From JBCDJG01 sp038748065 (lineage in GTDB: Bacteria; Pseudomonadota; Gammaproteobacteria; Pseudomonadales; Halieaceae): a stretch of DNA of 64,000 nt. Positions within the stretch are counted from its first letter, which is position 1; each line of letters opens with the position of its first letter. Below are positions 1 to 7,558 of the stretch, piece by piece. The stretch lies in NCBI GenBank assembly GCA_038748065.1, contig JBCDJG010000012.1, positions 1 through 64,000 of the forward strand. Reading direction: 5' to 3'. The position numbers were made by a program, and so were the translations under genes. The notes below the pieces were generated by a model, which was not told the DNA's origin, searched no databases, and was given only the letters and a program-made list of their open reading frames with translations.

Positions 1-70
1 CGGATACGCCTTGTTCATTCTGTTTCAGAATCGCCAGTATCTGGCTGTCGCTGAATCGTGACTGTCGCAT
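1..70 (-). CDS. IS3-family transposase OrfA, N-terminal fragment (cut by window edge)
   Basis: Reading leftward from 70 the frame gives MRQSRFSDSQILAILKQNEQ and then runs off the window. This is the characteristic opening of IS3-family OrfA proteins, a helix-turn-helix DNA-binding subunit that is normally completed by a frameshifted OrfB with the DDE integrase core. A GAAAGGAG ribosome-binding sequence lies just upstream of the start codon. Only 23 residues are visible, so completeness and activity cannot be judged. Confidence 0.7.
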   Translation of the reverse strand, partial: MRQSRFSDSQILAILKQNEQGVS

Positions 71-141
71 AGAAAACTCCTTTCATTCATCATAGTGGAA
101 TTCTCTACTTATAACCCCTGCGGAATTTCGGGGGGATTACA
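1..141 (-). mobile_element. Left-edge fragment of an IS3-family insertion sequence
   Basis: The minus strand carries the start of an OrfA-type transposase (start codon at 70), preceded by about 70 bases of leader that ends in TGTAATCCCCCCGAAATTCC (plus-strand positions 122-141). That terminus looks like the outer inverted repeat of an IS3-family element, so the element boundary is put near 141. The rest of the element lies outside the window, so the second terminus and the target duplication cannot be seen. The family call is by resemblance of the OrfA N-terminus; the exact boundary is an inference. Confidence 0.65.
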
Positions 142-241
142 GGACATTGTATAGCTTCGGGATCAAACAGGAGTTCATGCGACCACAGACCCGCACAAGC
201 ACGTTCGGTGATATAGCCGTTTTGTGCAAAGTTATAGCGCG

Positions 242-982
242 TTAGAGCCACTGCCCCAACTTGCTGACGGGCTTTGCAAACAGTGTCCACGGTCTGGGCT
301 GAATTTGATTTACGCGCCAAGCCTTCCTATCGTTGCGATGGGCATTGATGCGGTTCTTAAGGCTGGCGTTGCTCACACCATCGTTACGCATGCGGACCAT
401 TACTTGGGGGATATACTTTGCTCTGATGCGGTTCTTGAGCAGTACGCGTAACATCAGTTCATAATCAGCGGCGGAACCTAGGTCCAAGCGGTAGCTCCCG
501 TACCTTTGGTAAATTGCTCTCCGGAGAAAAAATGTCGGATGAGGGGGCATCCATCCAGAGTAAAATCTCTCCGGCCTGTAGTCGCCGGAGCGCCAGTTAC
601 GGACAACCTTGCTTGTATCTTTTCTGTCTACGTACAGCAGGTCGCCGTAAACCGCATCTATTTGTGGCTCTGAAAAGGCATTCACCACTTTCTCGAGAAC
701 ATTGCTCTTATTGTAAAAGTCGTCGGCATTAAGCACACCAACGATGTCGCCTGCGGCGCGAGATAGTCCTTTGTTGATCGCGTCATACATACCCTGGTCT
801 GGTTCAGTCGACCACTCGCGGCCCGGTGCTGTTTCTTCCTTGACGAGCTCGATCGTCCCATCCGTAGAACCGCCATCGACGATTATATGTTGGCAAGCAA
901 CGCTCTGAGATGCGATTGATCGCAGACAATCTCGGATAGTACCTGAACTGTTGAAGACGGGCGTGATAATGGTGATGCTCAT
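242..982 (-). CDS. Family 2 glycosyltransferase
   Basis: A 246-residue GT-A fold transferase expected to move a sugar from a nucleotide donor to a growing polysaccharide or glycan in the cytoplasm. The N-terminus MSITIITPVFNSSGTIRDCL is the classic GT2 opening. It is followed by IIVDGGSTDGT near residue 40, a D-Q-G-M-Y-D-A-I-N-K-G segment and NADD (the DxD-type metal/nucleotide site). The ATG at 982 is chosen because it begins the GT2 fold directly; upstream in-frame codons would only add residues that overlap the neighbouring gene. It follows the nucleotidyltransferase gene with a 5-base gap, so the two are likely one transcript. The insertion sequence end lies about 100 bases downstream. 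Donor and acceptor are unknown. Confidence 0.85.
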   Translation of the reverse strand: MSITIITPVFNSSGTIRDCLRSIASQSVACQHIIVDGGSTDGTIELVKEETAPGREWSTEPDQGMYDAINKGLSRAAGDIVGVLNADDFYNKSNVLEKVVNAFSEPQIDAVYGDLLYVDRKDTSKVVRNWRSGDYRPERFYSGWMPPHPTFFLRRAIYQRYGSYRLDLGSAADYELMLRVLLKNRIRAKYIPQVMVRMRNDGVSNASLKNRINAHRNDRKAWRVNQIQPRPWTLFAKPVSKLGQWL

Positions 983-987
983 ATGGC

Positions 988-2067
988 TTAACGCGCCCGG
1001 GTGGCCCCGTAAGGTCTGCTGTGCTTCCGGTTGAAGTACTCTCCTGCGACCATCGGCAAAATCTTCAGCTTGTCCGACCATCGGTCCGCCATAGCAAACG
1101 CCTCCAGCACCATTCGTAAGCGGTTATTAACCTGAATTTCGCTTTTCTTGGATTTAGTGCCTATATCATCGGCCCAATCCAGGAAGCGTGCAGATTGGCG
1201 TGAGGTTAACTGGCTTGCCAATTCATGTAGCGTTGTTGATTCGCACTCGAACCAGCGAAACGTGAACGCCAGTGCCATCCCGACAGGTACGGTCAGGTGA
1301 AAGCGCTCAACCGTAGCCAGAAATTCGTTCGGGTCGAAGTTCCACTGGGCTAGTGCGAGTTGGATATCCCGTGCGAGCAGCAGGCTACTACAGGCCAGTC
1401 CGCTGCTGGCGAGTTTCCGCTCAGTAATTAAGTGCTTGGCAAGGTGAAGGCACAGGTAAAGTAACTCATCTCCTTCTGCCATTTGCCAGTAGTCGTTGGC
1501 TGGGGCGGCACGCTCCCAACACCACTCACTGAAACCCTTCGAGCCGGCGATTCCGAATGCAAGGTGATCGCCGCCGATGGCGTAACCAATCAGACGTCGG
1601 TGTAGTTCTACATACACGTGGCTACCGGATCGGTTCGTCCGGCTGAACTCCAGGTGGAACTGTCTGGGGTTGCGGGAGACGTCCTGAAAACCGGCGTCGA
1701 GGATGAGTGCCCTGGCATGATCAAGTTGGTGGGGCTGCACCAGGATATCCAGGTCGACGAAAGGGCGGTGATGTAGGCCGCCGTAGAGACGCTGAGCAAG
1801 TACGGGGCCCTTCATGGGGATGGCCTTTATGCCTGCTTCTGCCATGGCTGCCAGTAGCTCAGTATTGGCTGCATCCAATAGCATGGCCCTTGCCAGGAAT
1901 GAGGTGCGCAGTTGTTTGCTTTTCTTGAGTAGGTCTGCGTGGAGTTGCTCGCCAGCTGCTTCAGCTACTGAGAATGCGTGTGGTACAAGCTTCAGGTGGG
2001 CGGGGTGGGCCCATAGCCATTCTAGGGCTTGTTGGGTGCCAAGTGATATGTGGGTGTACGGACGCAT
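988..2067 (-). CDS. Nucleotidyltransferase-family protein (PF14907 type)
   Basis: A 359-residue protein of the uncharacterised nucleotidyltransferase family often found beside PqqD, HprK-like kinase and glycosyltransferase genes. The signature is the stretch around residues 85-112: MKGPVLAQRLYGG, then HRPFVDLDILV, with the conserved Lys-Gly, Arg and paired acidic residues of the polymerase-beta-like site. An all-helical C-terminal half follows, containing LYLCLHLAKHL. Its role and substrate are not established for the family. A second family member is intact at 30996-32099 and a decayed close copy lies in opposite orientation at 2444-3145. I see no clear ribosome-binding site before the ATG at 2067. 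Confidence 0.8.
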   Translation of the reverse strand: MRPYTHISLGTQQALEWLWAHPAHLKLVPHAFSVAEAAGEQLHADLLKKSKQLRTSFLARAMLLDAANTELLAAMAEAGIKAIPMKGPVLAQRLYGGLHHRPFVDLDILVQPHQLDHARALILDAGFQDVSRNPRQFHLEFSRTNRSGSHVYVELHRRLIGYAIGGDHLAFGIAGSKGFSEWCWERAAPANDYWQMAEGDELLYLCLHLAKHLITERKLASSGLACSSLLLARDIQLALAQWNFDPNEFLATVERFHLTVPVGMALAFTFRWFECESTTLHELASQLTSRQSARFLDWADDIGTKSKKSEIQVNNRLRMVLEAFAMADRWSDKLKILPMVAGEYFNRKHSRPYGATRAR

Positions 2068-2443
2068 GGGGATATTCTGGGGCTAAATTGGATTGAGGGC
2101 TAGTGGTGCTAGTAAGGTCGCTGGATTCCGACATTCGCCGGAATGACGGTGGGTTGATTGCGAAGAGACCCCTTATAGTAATCAAGACCATTGTCCAACT
2201 TTCCTGGGGTGTCTTAGAGTCGATACTCAGAACACTGGCTTAAGGTCATTGATCCTCAAGGCTTTGTGGCGGGTTAATTCTCAGAAGTCAGGAGAAAATG
2301 AGCCTCTTCTGTTTGTATTGATTTTTTGTCCCAATGGCCTCTTTTCCTTGATCTACCGTTCAATCCGTAACGATTTATAGTGAGATTCAGGTCAGGCTCG
2401 GTGCTTCGCTCCGGATGACTTTAAGACTTATTGCTGTTTCATA
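2068..2443. other. Intergenic stretch between inverted nucleotidyltransferase copies
   Basis: No convincing gene is seen in these 376 bases. They separate the divergently oriented intact and decayed nucleotidyltransferase copies and are more AT-rich than the flanks. A short palindromic repeat-like element lies at 2121-2149. No homology to the missing N-terminal part of the decayed copy is visible by eye. Confidence 0.5.
2121..2149. repeat. Short palindromic intergenic element
   Basis: The sequence CTGGATTCCG, a 7-base loop, then CCGGAATGACGG forms an imperfect hairpin of the common 'GGATTCCCGC...GCGGGAATGAC' type dispersed in many proteobacterial genomes. A weaker relative is seen at 19205-19230. 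Mobility or function is not shown by the sequence. Confidence 0.45.
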
Positions 2444-3145
2444 GTGCTATCCAAGGTTATGAACAACAAATCCCTGGCAGAAAGACTCTATGGGGGAATA
2501 CGGCACCGGTCATCCGTCGATCTTGACATCCTGGTGCAGCTTTCAGACGTGGCCGGTGCGAGAAATGTGCTGATCGAAAGTGGTTTTCAGGACGTATCGC
2601 GAAATCAACGTATGTTCCATCTTGAGTTTTCGCGGCTTACAAAATCCGGTGTCAACGTACACGTCGAGTTGCACCGCCGCCTAATTGGTTATGCCATGGA
2701 TGGCGATCACCTTGCTTATGGTATCGCTGGATCCCGGGGCCTCACCGAGCACTGCTGGAAGCGCACCGCTCGGTGCGCTGAGCATTGGCAGATGCGTCCC
2801 GCGGTCGAGCTACTCTACTTGTGCCTTCATCTAACAGAGCACTTGATGATAGAGCGGGGAGTCGCATCCTCGGGAGTCATGTGTAGTAGCCTGATGCTGG
2901 CTAGAGATATCCAGTTGGCCATCGATTAGTGGGGCGAAGACATAGACCGGGAGGAGTTTTTGGAAGTGGTTGAACGGTTTCATCTTTCGGTTCCTGTAAG
3001 CCTCGGGCTGGCCTTCACGTTTCGCTGGTTCGTGAGCAATGCGCCTGAGCTTGGGCCGATGGCTGACCACTGGTCAGACCGTTTACAGATACTGCCGCTT
3101 GTGACGAAGGAATACTCTAGCCGCCTGAGCGAGGCCGGTGAGTAA
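2444..3145 (+). pseudogene. Decayed nucleotidyltransferase paralogue (truncated, in-frame amber, internal deletion)
   Basis: The reading frame from 2444 closely matches the intact gene at 988-2067: LAERLYGG, SVDLDILVQ, VELHRRLIGYA, LYLCLHLTEHL and LARDIQLAI are all shared. Three lesions are visible. The first ~80 residues, including the Lys-Gly of the active-site region, are absent (MNNK replaces MKGP). A TAG at 2927-2929 stands where the paralogue has CAG (Gln), and the same frame then continues with W-G-E-D-I, VERFHLSVPV and LAFTFRWF. About 50 residues after RWF are missing before the shared end (DHWSDRLQILPLV). Transcription and residual function are unlikely. It is inverted relative to the intact copy, which suggests duplication followed by decay. 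Confidence 0.85.
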
Positions 3146-3208
3146 CCGTGAGCTGGGGGTTGTAATGATGAGATGTACGTTCCTCTATGGAACAAAGCTT
3201 CTATAACT

Positions 3209-4225
3209 CTACTGATCGAAAAAGTTACTGATTCTGAACACCCCGCTGGCCTCTAGTACCGGCCCCTGTTCGGCGCAGTTTCTTCCGAGCGTTTCAAATA
3301 CCAGCACGGCGGTGGGGGGAGTCTTGCGCTCTTCCACTGTCAGCACGCCTGAGTTCTGTATCAGGCCATACACCTGGAAGCGATCGTTGCCGATCACGCT
3401 GGTGCCATTGCGGGTGCCGATGCCGCGGTAGTCCCACACGCCGCCGGGGCCGTTGCTCTCCCAGGCAAAGAGGCCAGTGCGGCCGGCGGAGCAAAACTGG
3501 TCCCAGTGCATACGGTAGTCGGCGCCGATGCCTAAAACGGGCTTGCCGGTGTTGGTGTTGGCATCCAGGTCGAGGTAGAGCACGGGCCAGGCGTTGCCGT
3601 TTTCCGGGTTGTCTTGTGCGCGCAGGTCGAAGGCGAACACAGTGTCGCCGGTGCTGCCCAGTGCGCCGTCGGCTTCAAGCTGGTAGAGCAGTATGGCGCC
3701 AATATCGATGCCCAGTGGGTTGGGCGTGAGCACCTGGTTGTTGGGCACGTAGGTGCACTTGTGTACGGGCTCTGTGGCGGCTTCCAGCACTTGTTCCACC
3801 TCGTCCGGGCGCAGGGGCTCGCTGTTGGGCACGGTATCGCAGGGGCGCGAATCGTCGATGAAGGTAGGGCGTATGTTCGGCGTCAGGTAAAAGGCGTCGT
3901 CGGAATTCAGAATATTAATCAGCACCTCGCTGCCTTCAAGAATGCTGGAATCCAGCGCGCAGGCCTCCGTGCTGCCGCCGCAGAAGGCCTTGGGGAAGCG
4001 ACGCCAGCCGTCGAACTCGTAGCCGGGCAGGGGCTCTGCGGTGAAGGTTTCGTTAAAAAACAGGTCTACCACGTCTACGCGGCACTCGGTGCTGGTGGGG
4101 CACACAAAGCGGCCCGATTCTGATTCAACCTGCGCGGTGTCTGGGGCAATCAACAGCAGTCGGCAGGCCGGCAGGCAGAGCAGGCAGGTGAGGAGTAGGC
4201 TGGTGCGCGCCGTTATTGTGTGCAT
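3209..4225 (-). CDS. Predicted lipoprotein with paired-cysteine 'FxGW' N-terminal domain
   Basis: A 338-residue protein with a signal peptide ending in the lipobox LPAC, so probably anchored to the outer membrane by a lipidated cysteine. Residues ~30-125 form a domain shared with three other proteins of this window (starts at 9907, 13332 and 34006): a GRFVCPTSTEC pair of cysteines, VVDLFFNETF, then EFDGW, then a second cysteine pair. The layout recalls the bacterial repeat domain (Flg_new_2 type) with a G-x-x-F-x-G-W core, but carries its own FF[DN]E[TA]F insert. The C-terminal ~200 residues, with alternating Trp/Gly-rich segments, are not recognised. It stands alone between the decayed nucleotidyltransferase and gmd. 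Confidence 0.7.
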   Translation of the reverse strand: MHTITARTSLLLTCLLCLPACRLLLIAPDTAQVESESGRFVCPTSTECRVDVVDLFFNETFTAEPLPGYEFDGWRRFPKAFCGGSTEACALDSSILEGSEVLINILNSDDAFYLTPNIRPTFIDDSRPCDTVPNSEPLRPDEVEQVLEAATEPVHKCTYVPNNQVLTPNPLGIDIGAILLYQLEADGALGSTGDTVFAFDLRAQDNPENGNAWPVLYLDLDANTNTGKPVLGIGADYRMHWDQFCSAGRTGLFAWESNGPGGVWDYRGIGTRNGTSVIGNDRFQVYGLIQNSGVLTVEERKTPPTAVLVFETLGRNCAEQGPVLEASGVFRISNFFDQ

Positions 4226-4329
4226 GGGGTTCCGGCTAGTTCGAAAACCATAAGCACACTATATCGGGCGCGGTGCGGGGGTGTAAAACCGCTTTCTCGG
4301 GATTTTGGCTGGGTTTGATGCTTGCCTAT

Positions 4330-5463
4330 TTACTCTTTAGCGGGGTTCACCTCATAGCCGCTGCGCACCAGCAGGCGGTTTTTGCAGGCGATCTCCAGGT
4401 CGGCGTCGATCATTTCAATAATCATCTCGTCAACCGTTGTGCCCGGCTCCCAGCCGAGGGCTCTCTTGGCTTCTGAGGGGTCGCCCAGCAGCGTTTCTAC
4501 TTCGGCCGGGCGGTAGTAGCGGGTGTCTACCGCTACCATTTTGTCGCCGGGTTTTACGGTGATGTCGTCGGCGGCTTTATTGGCGTCGATGCTGTCCACG
4601 ATGCCGATTTCTTCCGTGCCTGTGCCTTCAAAGCGCAGGGTGATGCCCAGGGCTTCGGCTGATTTCAGGATGAAGTCGCGCACGGAGATCTGCCGGCCGG
4701 TGGCGATCACAAAATCTCTTGGCTCGTCCTGCTGCAGCATCAGCCACTGCATCTCTACATAGTCGCGGGCGTGGCCCCAGTCGCGGCGGGCATCGAGGTT
4801 GCCCATATAGAGGCAGGTTTCCAGGCCCTGGCTGATGTTGGCCAGGCCGCGGGTAATCTTGCGGCTCACGAAGGTTTCGCCGCGGCGCGGGCTCTCGTGG
4901 TTAAACAGGATGCCGTTGCAGGCATACATACCGTAGCTCTCGCGGTAGTTCACGGTAATCCAGAAGCCGTAGAGCTTGGCCACGCCGTAGGGGCTGCGTG
5001 GGTAAAAGGGCGTTTTTTCGGTTTGGGGTACTTCCTGCACCAGGCCATAAAGCTCCGAGGTGCTGGCCTGGTAGATGCGAGTTTTGTCCGTCATGCCGAG
5101 CAGGCGCACGGCTTCCAGCACGCGCAGTGTGCCGATCGCGTCTACGTCAGCCGTGTACTCCGGCGATTCGAAGCTTACCGCCACGTGGCTTTGGGCGCCG
5201 AGGTTGTAGATCTCGTCGGGCTGCACTTGCTGAATAATGCGGGTGATGTTGCTGGTGTCCGTCAGGTCGCCGTAGTGCAGGAAGAAGTTCTGGTCGGAGG
5301 TGTGGGGGTCCTGGTAGATGTGGTCTACCCGTTCCGTGTTAAAGGACGAGGCCCGGCGCTTGATGCCGTGCACCTTGTAGCCTTTCTCCAGCAGGAATTC
5401 AGCGAGGTAAGAGCCATCCTGGCCGGTGATGCCAGTGATGAGGGCGGTTTTTTGCGTTGGCAT
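4330..5463 (-). CDS. gmd: GDP-mannose 4,6-dehydratase
   Basis: A 377-residue extended SDR enzyme that converts GDP-D-mannose to GDP-4-keto-6-deoxy-D-mannose, the first step towards GDP-L-fucose and related deoxysugars, in the cytoplasm. The N-terminal Rossmann motif TGITGQDGSYL, the STSELYG segment and the catalytic YGVAK are all present, as is the family-typical FNHESPRRGETFVSRKI. Length matches the family. The fcl gene directly upstream overlaps it by one base (TAATG), so the two are translationally coupled and together make GDP-fucose. No mannose-1-phosphate guanylyltransferase is seen nearby. Confidence 0.96.
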   Translation of the reverse strand: MPTQKTALITGITGQDGSYLAEFLLEKGYKVHGIKRRASSFNTERVDHIYQDPHTSDQNFFLHYGDLTDTSNITRIIQQVQPDEIYNLGAQSHVAVSFESPEYTADVDAIGTLRVLEAVRLLGMTDKTRIYQASTSELYGLVQEVPQTEKTPFYPRSPYGVAKLYGFWITVNYRESYGMYACNGILFNHESPRRGETFVSRKITRGLANISQGLETCLYMGNLDARRDWGHARDYVEMQWLMLQQDEPRDFVIATGRQISVRDFILKSAEALGITLRFEGTGTEEIGIVDSIDANKAADDITVKPGDKMVAVDTRYYRPAEVETLLGDPSEAKRALGWEPGTTVDEMIIEMIDADLEIACKNRLLVRSGYEVNPAKE

Positions 5464-6425
5464 TAGGTTCTTGCTTCCGTTTGATGTTCCACAAACCAGG
5501 CGTAGGCGTTCTCCAGGCCTGATTCCAGGTTGTATTCGGGGGCCCAGCCCAGGGCGCGCAGCTTGCTGGAGTCCATCAGCTTTCGGGGGGCGCCGTCGGG
5601 TTTGCTGCTGTCCCAGGCGATGTCGCCGCTGTAGCCGGTAACTTTGGCCACGGTCTCCACGAGTTCCTTTATCGAGCAGTCGGTGCCGGTGCCCACGTTA
5701 ATGTGGCTCAGGCGCGGCTCGGTAACGCGGGCGTAGTCTTCCTGCGGCAGGTTCATCACGTGCACGCTGGCTCGGGCCATGTCGTCTACGTGCAGGAATT
5801 CCCGCAGGGCGCTGCCGGTGCCCCAGTTGGTCACGCTCGGGCTGCCCGCCAGCTTCGCCTCGTGAAAGCGGCGCAGCAGGGCGGGTATCACGTGGCTGTT
5901 CTCCGGGTGAAAGTTATCGCTCGGGCCGTAAAGGTTGGTGGGCATTACGCTGCGATAGTCGGTGCCGTACTGGCGGTTGTAGCTTTCGCACAGTTTGATG
6001 CCAGCAATCTTGGCCAGAGCATAGGGCTCATTGGTGGGCTCCAGAGTGCCGGTGAGTAAGGCATCCTCGCGCATGGGCTGTTCGGCCAGGCGCGGGTAAA
6101 TGCAGGAGCTACCGAGGAAGAGCAAACGCGTCACGCCGTGGGCGTAGGCCTGGTGTATCACGTTGGCCTCAAGCATCAGGTTGTCGTAAATGAACTCGGC
6201 GGGATAGGTGTCGTTGGCGTGAATGCCGCCGACCTTCGCCGCGCATAGGTAAACCCCGTCAATCTGTTGGTTGGCAAAGAACTCGGCCACGGCGTGTTGG
6301 CTGGTCAGGTCCAGCTCCGCGCGGGTGCACGTGATCAGTTCGGTGCCGGGGGCGCCTGCCAGTTGCCGGGCGATGGCGGCGCCGACCATGCCGCGGTGGC
6401 CGGCAACGAAGATGCGTTGAGTCAT
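5463..6425 (-). CDS. fcl: GDP-L-fucose synthase
   Basis: A 320-residue SDR enzyme with the sequence features of the GDP-4-keto-6-deoxymannose 3,5-epimerase/4-reductase. These include VAGHRGMVGAAIARQL at the N-terminus, VYLCAAKVGGI, FLGSSCIYP with the catalytic serine, and the catalytic tyrosine/lysine pair in YALAKIAG. It acts after Gmd to give GDP-L-fucose for surface polysaccharide. The ATG at 6425 is chosen because it places the Rossmann motif at the usual distance; a frame extension to 6467 would overlap the divergent gene. It lies head to head with the UDP-sugar gene, with only 40 bases between. Confidence 0.95.
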   Translation of the reverse strand: MTQRIFVAGHRGMVGAAIARQLAGAPGTELITCTRAELDLTSQHAVAEFFANQQIDGVYLCAAKVGGIHANDTYPAEFIYDNLMLEANVIHQAYAHGVTRLLFLGSSCIYPRLAEQPMREDALLTGTLEPTNEPYALAKIAGIKLCESYNRQYGTDYRSVMPTNLYGPSDNFHPENSHVIPALLRRFHEAKLAGSPSVTNWGTGSALREFLHVDDMARASVHVMNLPQEDYARVTEPRLSHINVGTGTDCSIKELVETVAKVTGYSGDIAWDSSKPDGAPRKLMDSSKLRALGWAPEYNLESGLENAYAWFVEHQTEART

Positions 6426-6465
6426 GGCACGATGATACCATGGGGGTTTTAGCGGCGATGTACCC

Positions 6466-7422
6466 ATGACGCGACTTTACGATTCCCGCAAGCGAATTCT
6501 TATCACGGGCGGCGCGGGCTTTATTGGCTCGCACTTAACGGATAAATTGCTGGCGCAGGGCCATGAGGTGCTTTGTGTGGATAATCTATTCACCGGCACC
6601 AAGCGCAACATCGATCACCTGCACGACAACCCGCGTTACGAGTTCATGCGCCACGATGTCACCTTCCCGCTGTATGTGGAGGTGGATGAGATTTACAACC
6701 TCGCCTGCCCGGCCTCGCCGGTGCACTACCAGCACGACCCGGTGCAAACCACCAAGACCTCGGTGCACGGCGCTATCAATGTGTTGGGCCTGGCCAAGCG
6801 CATGCGCTGCAAGGTGCTGCAGGCCTCCACCAGTGAGGTGTATGGGGACCCGGCCGTGCACCCGCAGCCAGAAAGTTACTGGGGCAATGTGAACACGGTG
6901 GGGCCGCGCTCCTGCTATGACGAGGGCAAGCGCTGTGCCGAAACGCTGTTTTTTGATTACCACCGCCAGCACGAATTGGAGATCAAGGTAGCGCGCATCT
7001 TCAATACCTACGGGCCGCGCATGCACCACGCCGACGGCCGTGTGGTCTCTAACTTCATTGTGCAGGCCATCGAGGGCCGGCCCATCACGATCTATGGCGA
7101 CGGCAGCCAAACGCGCTCCTTCTGCTTTGTCGATGATCTCGTTGATGGCCTGATGCGGCTCATGGATTCGGGCCCGGATTTCGCCGGCCCGGTAAATCTT
7201 GGCAACCCTAACGAGTTCACCATGCTTGAGTTGGCGGAGCAGGTGCTGGCGATTACCGGCTCAAAGTCTGAGCTGGTGTTCGAGCCGCTGCCGCTGGACG
7301 ACCCGAAGCAGCGTCAGCCCGATATTAGCCTTGCCGGCAGTGCGCTGGAGTGGCAGCCCACCATTCAGCTCGAGCAGGGGCTGCAGTCAACGGCGGCTTA
7401 TTTTCGCGAGGTGTTGGGGTAG
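6466..7422 (+). CDS. UDP-glucuronate decarboxylase (UDP-xylose synthase) family
   Basis: A 318-residue extended SDR enzyme, expected to convert UDP-glucuronate to UDP-xylose. The segment IYNLACPASPVHYQ, with PVQT, KTSVHGAINVLGLAKR, ASTSEVYGDP and YDEGKR (active-site Tyr/Lys), is diagnostic of the UXS family. GGAGFIGSHL gives the NAD site. It is divergent from fcl and probably supplies a second nucleotide sugar to the same surface glycan machinery. No UDP-glucose dehydrogenase is seen in the window. Confidence 0.92.
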   Translation: MTRLYDSRKRILITGGAGFIGSHLTDKLLAQGHEVLCVDNLFTGTKRNIDHLHDNPRYEFMRHDVTFPLYVEVDEIYNLACPASPVHYQHDPVQTTKTSVHGAINVLGLAKRMRCKVLQASTSEVYGDPAVHPQPESYWGNVNTVGPRSCYDEGKRCAETLFFDYHRQHELEIKVARIFNTYGPRMHHADGRVVSNFIVQAIEGRPITIYGDGSQTRSFCFVDDLVDGLMRLMDSGPDFAGPVNLGNPNEFTMLELAEQVLAITGSKSELVFEPLPLDDPKQRQPDISLAGSALEWQPTIQLEQGLQSTAAYFREVLG

Positions 7423-7520
7423 GGGTAGGACGAGAGTTTCTCTGCTTTGCGGGCCACTCCAAGCGTGGTCGCATTTGATGGATTTCTTTTCTTTGGCTTT
7501 GGCCCGGCGGCGTCTAGCAT

Positions 7521-7540
7521 AACTGTATATATGTACAGTT
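7521..7540. promoter_or_regulatory. Near-consensus LexA (SOS) box
   Basis: The 20-mer AACTGTATATATGTACAGTT matches the gammaproteobacterial LexA operator: CTGT, eight bases, ACAG, with an alternating AT centre and only small deviations from TACTGTATATATATACAGTA. The outer seven bases of each side (AACTGTA/TACAGTT) are perfectly inverted. It ends 18 bases before the start codon of the HNH nuclease gene at 7559 and so probably overlaps that gene's promoter or leader. DNA-damage control of the nuclease is inferred from it. Confidence 0.8.
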
Positions 7541-7558
7541 ATTCGCTGGAGGTCGAAC

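Noticed and set aside
4771..5466. Long open frame opposite gmd (231 codons)
   Set aside because: It is antisense to a well-supported enzyme gene and has Val/Ala/Gly/His-rich composition typical of high-GC shadow frames.
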